DNA of 21,911 bases from Chitinophagaceae bacterium (GCA_947483345.1 CANKNL010000015.1:1-21911), one strand, 5' to 3'; counted from the stretch's first letter, positions 14,244 through 21,056 are shown. Made by a program: numbers and translations. The notes: generated by a model from the letters alone, not told the origin.

Positions 14244-14597
14244 ATGAATTCAAAAAGTAGCGCAAGGTTAAAAATTAAATACCGTATCCGTAAAAAGATC
14301 AGCGGTGCTGCAGCAAAACCAAGGTTAAGTGTATTTAGAAGCAACAGTGATATCTATGCTCAGTTAATTGATGATAACAATGGTGTAACATTAGCTGCTG
14401 CATCATCAAGACAAAAAGATATTCAGGCTCAAACCGCACCTAAAATTGAAAAAAGTAAATTAGTGGGTGCTGCAATTGCAATTAAAGCGAAAGAACTTGG
14501 TATCTCTACGGTTGTTTTTGATCGTGGTGGTTATATTTATCACGGCCGTGTAAAAGCGGTTGCTGAAGGTGCCAGGGAAGGTGGTCTGGTATTTTAG
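14244..14597 (+). CDS. rplR: 50S ribosomal protein L18
   Basis: L18 binds 5S rRNA and joins it to the large subunit with L5. The 117-residue length is normal. The basic start (SSARLKIKYRIRKKISG), PRLSVFRSNSDIYAQLID (about 27-44) and the end VVFDRGGYIYHGRVKAVAEG (about 90-109) followed by AREGGLVF are diagnostic. The stop codon lies within the first unit of a heptamer array that fills the gap to rpsE. Confidence 0.98.
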   Translation: MNSKSSARLKIKYRIRKKISGAAAKPRLSVFRSNSDIYAQLIDDNNGVTLAAASSRQKDIQAQTAPKIEKSKLVGAAIAIKAKELGISTVVFDRGGYIYHGRVKAVAEGAREGGLVF

Positions 14598-14675
14598 ATT
14601 ATTGATTGCCCATTGCAGATTTTATTCTGTAAATGCAAATAAAATCTAAAATCTAAAAAAATTAAATCTAAAATA
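14591..14675 (+). repeat. Two-armed heptamer array (family E), rplR-rpsE gap
   Basis: In 7-base steps from 14591: ATTTTAG, ATTATTG, ATTGCCC, ATTGCAG, ATTTTAT, and after a diverged middle TAAAATC (14640-14646), TAAAATC, TAAAAAA, with one more TAAAATA at 14669. AGATTTTA (14617-14624) pairs perfectly with TAAAATCT (14640-14647) across a 15-base loop. The first unit includes the rplR stop codon. Confidence 0.83.
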
Positions 14676-14682
14676 ATTATTG

Positions 14683-15201
14683 ATGTCAAATTTAATATTA
14701 AACAAAGTAAAAGCTGGTGACCTGGAATTGAAAGATAAGGTTGTTGCCATTAACCGTGTAGTAAAAACAACCAAGGGTGGTCGTGCCTTTAGTTTTTCTG
14801 CTTTAGTTGTTGTAGGTAATGAAGCCGGAGTAGTTGGCCATGGTATGGGAAAGGCTAAAGAAGTACAGGAAGCCATTACTAAAGGTATTGAAGATGCAAA
14901 AAAGAATTTGATAAAAATCCCTTTAATGCATGGTACCATACCGCATGACCAGTTGGCTAAAGAGGGTGCAGCTAAAGTGTACATCAAGCCTGCCGCACAT
15001 GGTACAGGAGTGATTGCAGGAGGTAGTATGAGAGCCGTGTTGGAGGCTGCTGGCATTACTGACGTACTGGCAAAAAACCTGGGTTCTGCTAATCCGCATA
15101 ATGTGGTAAAAGCAACTTTTAAAGCATTGGCTACATTACGTGAACCCATAGCTGTAGCAAAAACCAGGGGCATCTCATTAAAGAAAGTATTTAACGGATA
15201 A
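14683..15201 (+). CDS. rpsE: 30S ribosomal protein S5
   Basis: S5 lies at the mRNA entry and affects decoding fidelity. From the ATG at 14683 the protein has 172 residues, normal for the family; a TTG directly upstream at 14680 is in frame but unlikely. The double-stranded-RNA-binding-like N-terminal half shows KVVAINRVVKTTKGGRAFSF (about 19-38) and VGHGMGKAKEVQEAITKG. The C-terminal half has GTGVIAGGSMRAVLEAAGI and LGSANPHNVVKATFKAL. The gap to rpmD is 59 bases and nearly half of it is a TACTNAG array. Confidence 0.98.
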   Translation: MSNLILNKVKAGDLELKDKVVAINRVVKTTKGGRAFSFSALVVVGNEAGVVGHGMGKAKEVQEAITKGIEDAKKNLIKIPLMHGTIPHDQLAKEGAAKVYIKPAAHGTGVIAGGSMRAVLEAAGITDVLAKNLGSANPHNVVKATFKALATLREPIAVAKTRGISLKKVFNG

Positions 15202-15207
15202 ACGCAG

Positions 15208-15235
15208 TACTAAGTACTAAGTACTGAGTACTTAG
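15208..15235 (+). repeat. Heptamer array TACTNAG (family A), rpsE-rpmD gap
   Basis: Four units: TACTAAG, TACTAAG, TACTGAG, TACTTAG. The first three are identical, in order, to the first three of the rpsJ-rplC array 9.4 kb upstream. The array starts six bases after the rpsE stop. Confidence 0.95.
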
Positions 15236-15260
15236 AAAAAGTGCCTTAAAATAGATAAAA

Positions 15261-15440
15261 ATGGCAAAGATAAAAGTAACACAGGTTAAAAGTGTAATAG
15301 ATCGTTCGGAGCGCCAGAAAAGAACAATGGTGGCTTTGGGATTAAAGAAAATGAATGCCTCTGTTGAAGTGGAAGCAACACCTCAAATATTAGGTATGGT
15401 TACAAAGGTAAACCACCTGGTTAAAGTTGAAGAGCTTTAA
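15261..15440 (+). CDS. rpmD: 50S ribosomal protein L30
   Basis: L30 is a small protein near 5S rRNA at the central protuberance. Translation from the ATG at 15261 gives 59 residues and a TAA at 15438-15440, the normal bacterial length. MAKIKVTQVKSVIDRSERQK and TMVALGLKKMNASVEVEATP, followed by ILGMVTKVNHLVKVEEL, are typical of the family. It lies in its standard place between rpsE (59-base gap) and rplO (158-base gap). It is shorter than many ORF cut-offs and easy to miss. Confidence 0.97.
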   Translation: MAKIKVTQVKSVIDRSERQKRTMVALGLKKMNASVEVEATPQILGMVTKVNHLVKVEEL

Positions 15441-15444
15441 AAGC

Positions 15445-15548
15445 GTTAATCGGCTATCCGTATAAACGTATTGTGAATTTATAAACAGACGGATTAACCA
15501 ATTAACGGATTAACGGATTAACAAATTAACCAATTAACGGATTAACAA
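15445..15548 (+). repeat. Octamer array ATTAACNN (family F), rpmD-rplO gap
   Basis: The core at 15493-15548 is seven exact octamers: ATTAACCA, ATTAACGG, ATTAACGG, ATTAACAA, ATTAACCA, ATTAACGG, ATTAACAA. A diverged arm of opposite polarity begins at 15445 with GTTAATCG, exactly six octamers upstream and so in phase. GTTAATC (15445-15451) can pair with GATTAAC in the core. A small hairpin, GGGG (15562-15565) with CCCC (15571-15574), follows before rplO. Confidence 0.93.
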
Positions 15549-15598
15549 ATAAAACAAGCGAGGGGTGATTCCCCGTAAGTACAAAATCGAAAAATAAT

Positions 15599-16048
15599 AT
15601 GAAATTACACACACTAAAGCCTGCAAAAGGGGCAACACACAAGGAAAAAAGAATTGGCCGTGGTGAGGCAAGTGGTAAAGGCGGTACTTCTACCAAAGGT
15701 AATAAAGGCGGACAAAGTCGTGCGGGTTACAAGAGTAAAAAAGCCCATGAAGGCGGACAGATGCCAATTCAGCGCCGTATTCCTAAGCGTGGTTTTAAAA
15801 ATAACAACCGTATTGAATTTAAAGTATTGAACCTGGGCCAGATTGATACGTTAGCAGAAAAATACAGCATAACAGAATTCAACCTGCAAAATTTATATAT
15901 CAACGGCTTAATAAGCCAGTTTGATAGTGTAAAGGTTTTGGGTAATGGCGAACTGAAGGGCAAATTCACTTTTAAAGTGAATGCGGCCAGTGAAAAAGCA
16001 AAAGCAGCTATTGAAGCAGCCGGAGGTTCTATCGAGATAATAAAATAA
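15599..16048 (+). CDS. rplO: 50S ribosomal protein L15
   Basis: L15 reaches into the centre of the large subunit. The 149-residue length is normal. The Gly-rich basic N-terminal half (GRGEASGKGGTSTKGNKGGQ, about 21-40) and GGQMPIQRRIPKRGFKNNN (about 52-70) are hallmarks; the C-terminal half ends AKAAIEAAGGSIEII. It is the last ribosomal protein gene of the cluster. A terminator-like hairpin lies in the 79 bases before secY. Confidence 0.98.
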   Translation: MKLHTLKPAKGATHKEKRIGRGEASGKGGTSTKGNKGGQSRAGYKSKKAHEGGQMPIQRRIPKRGFKNNNRIEFKVLNLGQIDTLAEKYSITEFNLQNLYINGLISQFDSVKVLGNGELKGKFTFKVNAASEKAKAAIEAAGGSIEIIK

Positions 16049-16065
16049 TTTCACGATATTTGCCC

Positions 16066-16092
16066 GACCCACGCTTAGCGGGGTCATTTTTT
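16066..16092 (+). terminator. Terminator-like hairpin between rplO and secY
   Basis: GACCC (16066-16070) pairs with GGGTC (16081-16085), and CGC (16072-16074) with GCG (16078-16080), with one bulged A and a TTA loop. ATTTTTT follows directly. It could end or attenuate transcription before secY, which starts 36 bases later. I see no clear promoter between them, so partial read-through is likely. Confidence 0.6.
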
Positions 16093-16127
16093 AATTTAGC
16101 GCAAATCACTTAAATCGTTTAAATTCT

Positions 16128-17462
16128 GTGAAGAAATTCATTACAACACTTAAGAATATCTGGAGCATAGAGGAACTACGCAATAAGATCATGTTTACCT
16201 TAATACTGATCTTTATTTATCGTATTGGTTCTTTTATTGTTTTACCGGGTATCGATCCCAATAAATTAGCAACCCTTACCTCGAGTACGCAATCAGGAAT
16301 GCTGGGCTTACTCGATACTTTTGTAGGCGGTGCTTTTTCAAAAGCTTCCATTTTTGCATTAGGAATCATGCCCTATATCTCGGCATCTATTTTTATGCAG
16401 TTAATGACTATCCTGGTGCCTCAAATGGCTAAAATTCAAAAGGAAGGCGAAAGCGGCAGGAAAAAAATTAATCAATGGACACGCTATCTAACTGTTATTG
16501 TTACTGCTTTTCAGGCAGCAGCCTATATCGGGTATTTAAAAAGTCCGGGAAATGTAGAAGCCATTATTCCTGCATTTAGCAGTTACTTCTGGGTATCTAC
16601 TGTTGTTATTCTAACCGTAGGAACTTTGTTTGTGATGTGGTTGGGCGAAAAAATTACTGATAAAGGTTTGGGAAATGGAACATCTATCATCATCATGGTT
16701 GGTATCCTTGCCCGTTTACCTCAATCATTTATACAGGAGTGGGAAGCCAGAATTACAAGGGGAGCAGGTGGTATTTTAATGATGTTGATTGAAATCGTAT
16801 TCCTTATTGCAGTTATATTGGGCGTAATTTTATTGGTACAGGGTACCCGAAAAGTGCCTGTTAATTATGCAAAACAAATTGTGGGTAACCGGCAATTTGG
16901 CGGAGCCAGAAATTTTTTGCCTTTAAAAGTCAATGCATCTGGGGTTATGCCGATCATCTTTGCACAGGCCATTTTGTTTTTACCTACTTTATTTTCATTT
17001 GGTGGTACAGCTGCCTGGACAAAATATTTTACTGATCATACAAACATCGGATACATGATTGTATATTCAGTAGCCGTTATTGCATTTACTTTCTTATACA
17101 CAGCATTGATCTTTAATCCAAAGCAAATGGCTGATGAATTGAAACGCAATAATGGTTTTATTCCAGGGGTTAAACCCGGACAGCCAACTGCAGATTACAT
17201 TGGAACTATTATGGACAGGATAACATTACCCGGTGCAGTTTTATTAGCATTTGTTGGTATTCTTCCTGGCATCATTCAATTAATAATGGGCATGCAGCAA
17301 GGATTTGCTACTTTCTTTGGCGGCACCTCTCTTTTGATTATGGTAGCCGTTATTTTAGATACCTTACAACAAATAGAAACACAGTTATTGATGCGTCAAT
17401 ATGATGGATTAATGAGCAGTGGAAGAATTCAGGGAAGGCAGCAGGTTGCAGCAGGTTTATAA
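16128..17462 (+). CDS. secY: Protein translocase subunit SecY (GTG start)
   Basis: SecY is the channel of the Sec translocon in the inner membrane, working with SecE, SecG and SecA. The 444-residue length is normal and about ten hydrophobic helices are visible, the first at roughly 22-41. Family signatures are seen: GIMPYISASIFMQL (79-92) and EGESGRKKINQWTRYLT (106-122). The cytoplasmic loop containing VPVNYAKQIVGNRQFGGARN and the PGVKPGQPTADY segment, close to the SecA and ribosome contact sites, are also present. The start is the GTG at 16128, giving MKKFITTLKNIW. It is the final gene of the cluster, with terminator-like hairpins on both sides. Confidence 0.98.
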   Translation: MKKFITTLKNIWSIEELRNKIMFTLILIFIYRIGSFIVLPGIDPNKLATLTSSTQSGMLGLLDTFVGGAFSKASIFALGIMPYISASIFMQLMTILVPQMAKIQKEGESGRKKINQWTRYLTVIVTAFQAAAYIGYLKSPGNVEAIIPAFSSYFWVSTVVILTVGTLFVMWLGEKITDKGLGNGTSIIIMVGILARLPQSFIQEWEARITRGAGGILMMLIEIVFLIAVILGVILLVQGTRKVPVNYAKQIVGNRQFGGARNFLPLKVNASGVMPIIFAQAILFLPTLFSFGGTAAWTKYFTDHTNIGYMIVYSVAVIAFTFLYTALIFNPKQMADELKRNNGFIPGVKPGQPTADYIGTIMDRITLPGAVLLAFVGILPGIIQLIMGMQQGFATFFGGTSLLIMVAVILDTLQQIETQLLMRQYDGLMSSGRIQGRQQVAAGL

Positions 17463-17470
17463 ATAATGAA

Positions 17471-17535
17471 CCCCTATCGGGGACTTAAAATAAAAATAGT
17501 TAAGCCCCGACTCAATAAGTCGGGGCTTTTATTTA
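17471..17535 (+). terminator. Strong terminator after secY with a preceding competing hairpin
   Basis: AAGCCCCGACT (17502-17512) pairs perfectly with AGTCGGGGCTT (17518-17528) around CAATA, followed by TTATTT. Upstream, CCCC (17471-17474) can pair with GGGG (17479-17482). TCGGGG (17477-17482) could instead pair with CCCCGA (17505-17510), which would disrupt the terminator. This is the clearest terminator at the end of the cluster and separates map from it. Confidence 0.9.
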
Positions 17536-17552
17536 AATAGTACATGTTTAGC

Positions 17553-17594
17553 AACGTGCAACCCCCAAAAAACGCTTAAAAAATCGGGCACGTT
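17553..17594 (+). other. Inverted repeat upstream of map
   Basis: AACGTGC (17553-17559) and GCACGTT (17588-17594) are perfect inverted copies 28 bases apart, flanked by further imperfect pairing. They lie in the leader region 33-74 bases before the map start. It could be an operator or an RNA hairpin. I see no match to the TAnnTTTG promoter nearby. Confidence 0.4.
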
Positions 17595-17626
17595 AGCCGG
17601 TATTTAGAAAGACAAAGCACCCGCAT

Positions 17627-18427
17627 ATGATTCATTACAAAAGCAAGGCCGAAATTGAACTGATGAGAGAAAGCTGTTTACTGGTAAGTGACACGCTTGC
17701 TTTGGTTGCTGCTTGTATTAAACCAGGTGTTTCAACTTTACATCTGGATAAAATGGCAGAAGAATTCATCAGAGATCATAACGCTTCTGCCTCATTCAAG
17801 GGTTATCACGGATTTCCATTTGCCTGCTGTATCTCTGTAAATGATGCTGTGGTTCATGGATTTCCAACCGCAGCAGAATTGGTAAGCGGGGACGTTGTGT
17901 CTGTAGATGTGGGTGTTTTTAAAAATGGTTTTCATGGAGACAGTGCCTATACATTTGCCGTTGGAGAAATAGCTGAAGAGATCAAGGCTTTAATGCGGGT
18001 TACAAAGGAATCCTTATACAAAGGCATTGACAAAGCAATCATTGGTAACCGCGTTGGCGATATTGCCTATGCTATACAGGACTACACAGAAAAACAACAT
18101 GGTTATGGCGTAGTAAGAGATCTGGTTGGCCATGGCCTTGGGCGCAGTTTACATGAAGAACCGCAGGTGCCTAACTTTGGAAAAAGGGGTACCGGTGCAA
18201 AATTAAGAGAGGGATTGGTAATTGCCATTGAGCCTATGATCAATCTGGGTACAAAGGATGTTTTTCATGATAAAGATGGCTGGACAATTCGTACTGCAGA
18301 TGGAAAACCATCGGCACATTACGAACATGATATTTGTATTCAAAAAGGGAAGGCAGATATTTTATCTTCCTTTACAACCATTGAAGCAGCCGAAAAAGCG
18401 AACAACGAACTTTGTTCTGATTATTAA
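17627..18427 (+). CDS. map: Methionine aminopeptidase, type I
   Basis: This cytoplasmic metalloprotease removes the initiator Met from new proteins. The 266-residue length is normal for type Ia. All five metal ligands are in place: Asp94 and Asp105 (VSVDVGVFKNGFHGDSAYTF), His169 (LVGHGLGRSLHEEP), Glu202 (AIEPMINLG) and Glu233 (YEHDICI). The substrate-contacting His77 (NDAVVHGFP) and His176 are present too. The opening MIHYKSKAEIELMRES is standard. It follows secY as is usual in Bacteroidota, but a strong terminator lies between them, so it probably has its own promoter. It is not followed by infA and rpmJ, the usual next genes. Confidence 0.97.
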   Translation: MIHYKSKAEIELMRESCLLVSDTLALVAACIKPGVSTLHLDKMAEEFIRDHNASASFKGYHGFPFACCISVNDAVVHGFPTAAELVSGDVVSVDVGVFKNGFHGDSAYTFAVGEIAEEIKALMRVTKESLYKGIDKAIIGNRVGDIAYAIQDYTEKQHGYGVVRDLVGHGLGRSLHEEPQVPNFGKRGTGAKLREGLVIAIEPMINLGTKDVFHDKDGWTIRTADGKPSAHYEHDICIQKGKADILSSFTTIEAAEKANNELCSDY

Positions 18428-18466
18428 TTTTAATTTTCTCACACCAATTATTTCCTTTGCTTTATT

Positions 18467-18505
18467 AAGCAAGCAGGCAACCTGCCGATAACTTGCTTTT
18501 ATTAT
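18467..18505 (+). terminator. Likely terminator after map
   Basis: AAGCAA (18467-18472) can pair with TTGCTT (18493-18498), enclosing GCAGG (18473-18477) paired with CCTGC (18481-18485) and a seven-base bulge. A T-rich run follows. It overlaps the start of the promoter region of the next gene. Confidence 0.55.
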
Positions 18506-18506
18506 T

Positions 18507-18514
18507 TACTTTTG
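18507..18514 (+). promoter_or_regulatory. -7 box for the flavoprotein gene
   Basis: TACTTTTG fits TAnnTTTG exactly and lies 19 bases before the ATG at 18534, so the leader would be about 13 bases. The -33 box is not recognisable at the standard distance. Confidence 0.5.
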
Positions 18515-18533
18515 ATCATAAGATTTTAAGCTG

Positions 18534-19781
18534 ATGCATAAAAAACGATTGATCGTTATAGGAGGGGGGGCTGCCGGTTTTTTTTGTGCCGTTAATGCAG
18601 CCCGGTTAAACCCTTTATTAGAGGTGGTTATACTTGAAAAATCAAATACACTTTTAAGCAAAGTAAAGGTAAGTGGAGGTGGCAGGTGCAATGTAACCCA
18701 TGCCTGTTTTAGCATTGCAGAAATGATTAAAAAATATCCGCGCGGATCTGCTTTTGTTAAAAAAACAAGTCATCATTTTTTTACAACAGATACGATTAAT
18801 TGGTTTAAAGAAAGGGATGTGGTTTTAAAAACTGAAGCAGATGGCAGAATGTTCCCGGTTACCAACAGTTCACAAACCATTATCGACTGCTTAGTTAAAG
18901 AGGCCATCAAATATAATGTAGGCATCAGAATGCGTAAAGAAGTAAAGCTGTTGAAGGTGAATTGCGAGGGACTTTTAGCAGACAATAAATTTGAACTTCA
19001 GCTTTCGGATAATACCATTTTGCTGGCTGATTATGTTTGTTTGGCAAGTGGCGGTTATCCAAAAATTGTACAGTACGATTGGCTTAAAAATTCGGAACAC
19101 AGTATTGAAAATCCGGTGCCTTCACTATTTACTTTTAATATGCCGGGTAATGCCATTACGGCATTAATGGGTGTTTCTGTAGAACATGTTTCTGTTAAAA
19201 TTGTTGGCTCAAAGCTGTCGGCAGAAGGCCCTTTGTTAATCACACATTGGGGTATGAGCGGGCCGGCCGTTTTAAAGCTTTCTGCATGGGGTGCCAGGGA
19301 ATTGGCGTTAAGTAATTACGATTTTTCAATACTGGTAAATTGGGTACCTCAGTTTAATGAAAATAGTTTACGTGAAAAATTTCAAACCCTTCGGTTCGAA
19401 CTGGCCACTCAAAAAATGGTTAACCGAAACCCCTTTTTATTACCCAACCGTTTATGGGACTACCTCATAATCAGGTCAGGTATTCAGTTGAATTTGCGCT
19501 GGGCCGATCTGCCTGCCAAAGAACAAAATGTGTTGATCAAAAATTTATGTGCCGATGCCTATGCCATAAAAGGTAAAACCATATTTAAGGAAGAGTTTGT
19601 AACTGCAGGGGGTGTTCAATTAAATGAAATTGATTTTAATACTATGCAAAGCAAAAAGCATCCGGGTCTATTTTTTGCTGGTGAAATCATTAATGTGGAT
19701 GGTATTACCGGTGGTTATAATTTTCAAAATGCCTGGACAACAGGGTGGATTTCGGCAAAAGCTATCAGTTTATTGGTTTAA
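18534..19781 (+). CDS. HI0933-family FAD-dependent oxidoreductase (BaiN/RdsA-like)
   Basis: This is a 415-residue flavoprotein of the HI0933/YhiN family. The N-terminal Rossmann motif is IGGGAAG (9-15). The signature SGGGRCNVT at 47-55 and the segment GRMFPVTNSSQTIIDCL are typical. HWGMSGPAVLKLSAW lies in the inserted domain, and the C-terminal FAD-binding block reads FFAGEIINVDGITGGYNFQN followed by AWTTG. Members have been annotated as aminoacetone oxidases or reductases of various substrates; the physiological substrate is generally unknown and the sequence does not decide it. It stands alone between map and the permease, where infA, rpmJ and the alpha-operon genes would usually be found. 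Confidence 0.9.
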   Translation: MHKKRLIVIGGGAAGFFCAVNAARLNPLLEVVILEKSNTLLSKVKVSGGGRCNVTHACFSIAEMIKKYPRGSAFVKKTSHHFFTTDTINWFKERDVVLKTEADGRMFPVTNSSQTIIDCLVKEAIKYNVGIRMRKEVKLLKVNCEGLLADNKFELQLSDNTILLADYVCLASGGYPKIVQYDWLKNSEHSIENPVPSLFTFNMPGNAITALMGVSVEHVSVKIVGSKLSAEGPLLITHWGMSGPAVLKLSAWGARELALSNYDFSILVNWVPQFNENSLREKFQTLRFELATQKMVNRNPFLLPNRLWDYLIIRSGIQLNLRWADLPAKEQNVLIKNLCADAYAIKGKTIFKEEFVTAGGVQLNEIDFNTMQSKKHPGLFFAGEIINVDGITGGYNFQNAWTTGWISAKAISLLV

Positions 19782-19872
19782 AATTAATTAAAGGTTTAAC
19801 GGGGTAGAAGGGTATAAGATCGATTAAACCGCTTAGTCCCCTGATTTCACATAATCTTCACGTCTGCATTTC

Positions 19873-19900
19873 TTTGCAAACTCCATTTCAGTTACTTTTG
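19873..19900 (+). promoter_or_regulatory. Promoter of the LptF/LptG-type permease gene
   Basis: TTTG at 19873-19876 and TACTTTTG at 19893-19900 fit both Bacteroidota boxes, but the spacer is 16 bases rather than 19. The leader would be about 10 bases and contains AGAGGA directly before the ATG, one of the few Shine-Dalgarno-like sequences in the window. Confidence 0.55.
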
Positions 19901-19916
19901 CCTCTACTAAAGAGGA

Positions 19917-21011
19917 ATGAAAAAAATAGACCGCTACATACTATTAAAATATCTGACTACATTTTTCTTTTGTTTGATATTATTTACTGCCATAGTAGTG
20001 GTTGTGGATATCAGCGAAAAAACAGACAATTTTGTAAAATCAAAATTGCCGGCATTACAAATCATCACGGATTATTATTTTGGCTTTATACCCCGTATTG
20101 ACGCCATGTTGTTTCCGCTCTTTGTATTTATTTCTGTTATTTTTTTTACGAGTAAGATGGCCGGCCGGTCAGAAATAATTGCCATCCTCAGCAGTGGTGT
20201 AAGTTATCGCAGATTTTTATTGCCTTATCTGATAGGCGGCATTTTCTTATCTGCCATTTTATGGATGGGGTACCAATATGTAGTGCCAAAAGCCAATCTT
20301 AAATGGGGTAATTTTGAAGCCAAATATATTGATGGCCCAACCGCCAATGAAACTAATAACTCTAATTATAAACAACGGCTTTATTTTAAAACAGATTCCA
20401 ATACCTATGTTGGTATCAGGGGTTATGATACCATTTCAAAAACGGGTAATGGGTTTTTTGTACAACGGTTCTTAAAAAATAAATTGGTTTATAATTTACG
20501 GGCCGATCAGTTTAGCTGGGATACAGCCAGGAGCAAATGGAAATTGTTCAATGCCGTAGAGCGGCATCTCGATAGTATTTCTGAGCGGATCACAAAATCA
20601 AATGAATTAGTGATCGCTTATAATTTTAAACCCCGCGATCTGAGAAAAGATAACTACCTGAAGGATCAGTTGCCAACGCCCGAGCTGAATGAATTTATAA
20701 AATTAGAACGATTACGCGGCTCCGAAATGCTGAATACACTGCTGGTTGAGCGATATAACAGAGATGCCATTCCGGTGTCGGTATTAATACTAACTATTAT
20801 TGGTGCTGTATTGGCATCCCGCAAAATAAGAGGCGGTAGTGGACTTCATCTGGCCATTGGAGTTATAATCAGTGTGCTGTATATTTTGTTCAGCAGGTTC
20901 TCTCTGGTCTTTGCCACCAAAGGGAATTTTACGCCTTTTATTGCTGCCTGGACACCAAATATTATTTTTGGCTTGCTGGCTTTTTACCTGTATAAAAAAG
21001 CCCCTAAATAA
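19917..21011 (+). CDS. LptF/LptG-type permease (YjgP/YjgQ family)
   Basis: This is a 364-residue inner-membrane protein with the family layout: three N-terminal helices (about residues 12-32, 58-79 and 100-121), a long periplasmic beta-jellyroll (about 125-285) and three C-terminal helices (about 286-305, 315-335 and 338-358). The conserved cytoplasmic segment KMAGRSEIIAILSSGVSYRRF (in two blocks, about 80-100) follows helix two. In Gram-negative bacteria such proteins form, with LptB, the ABC transporter that moves lipopolysaccharide towards the outer membrane. I cannot tell LptF from LptG. The start ATG at 19917 lies directly after AGAGGA. Neither lptB nor a second permease gene is in the window. 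Confidence 0.9.
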   Translation: MKKIDRYILLKYLTTFFFCLILFTAIVVVVDISEKTDNFVKSKLPALQIITDYYFGFIPRIDAMLFPLFVFISVIFFTSKMAGRSEIIAILSSGVSYRRFLLPYLIGGIFLSAILWMGYQYVVPKANLKWGNFEAKYIDGPTANETNNSNYKQRLYFKTDSNTYVGIRGYDTISKTGNGFFVQRFLKNKLVYNLRADQFSWDTARSKWKLFNAVERHLDSISERITKSNELVIAYNFKPRDLRKDNYLKDQLPTPELNEFIKLERLRGSEMLNTLLVERYNRDAIPVSVLILTIIGAVLASRKIRGGSGLHLAIGVIISVLYILFSRFSLVFATKGNFTPFIAAWTPNIIFGLLAFYLYKKAPK

Positions 21012-21056
21012 AAAAAGATGAGGTTTATCATGTTATCCAAACTTTCCCTTAAAACT

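Noticed and set aside
14646..15173. Minus-strand open frame opposite rpsE
   Set aside because: It is antisense to conserved rpsE, and its Ala/Thr-rich composition reflects codon bias of the plus strand.
5832..15548. The spacer arrays as CRISPR arrays
   Set aside because: The units are 7-8 bases in direct tandem with no spacers of constant length, no 20-40 base repeats and no cas genes.
5832..15548. The spacer arrays as REP/BIME elements or insertion-sequence remnants
   Set aside because: There is no GC-rich REP-type palindrome, no transposase fragment and no target duplication, and the words differ from gap to gap.
17551..17600. Possible integron attC-like site before map
   Set aside because: GTTAGCC and CAAC fragments are present but do not fit the attC core consensus, and there is no integrase or cassette array.
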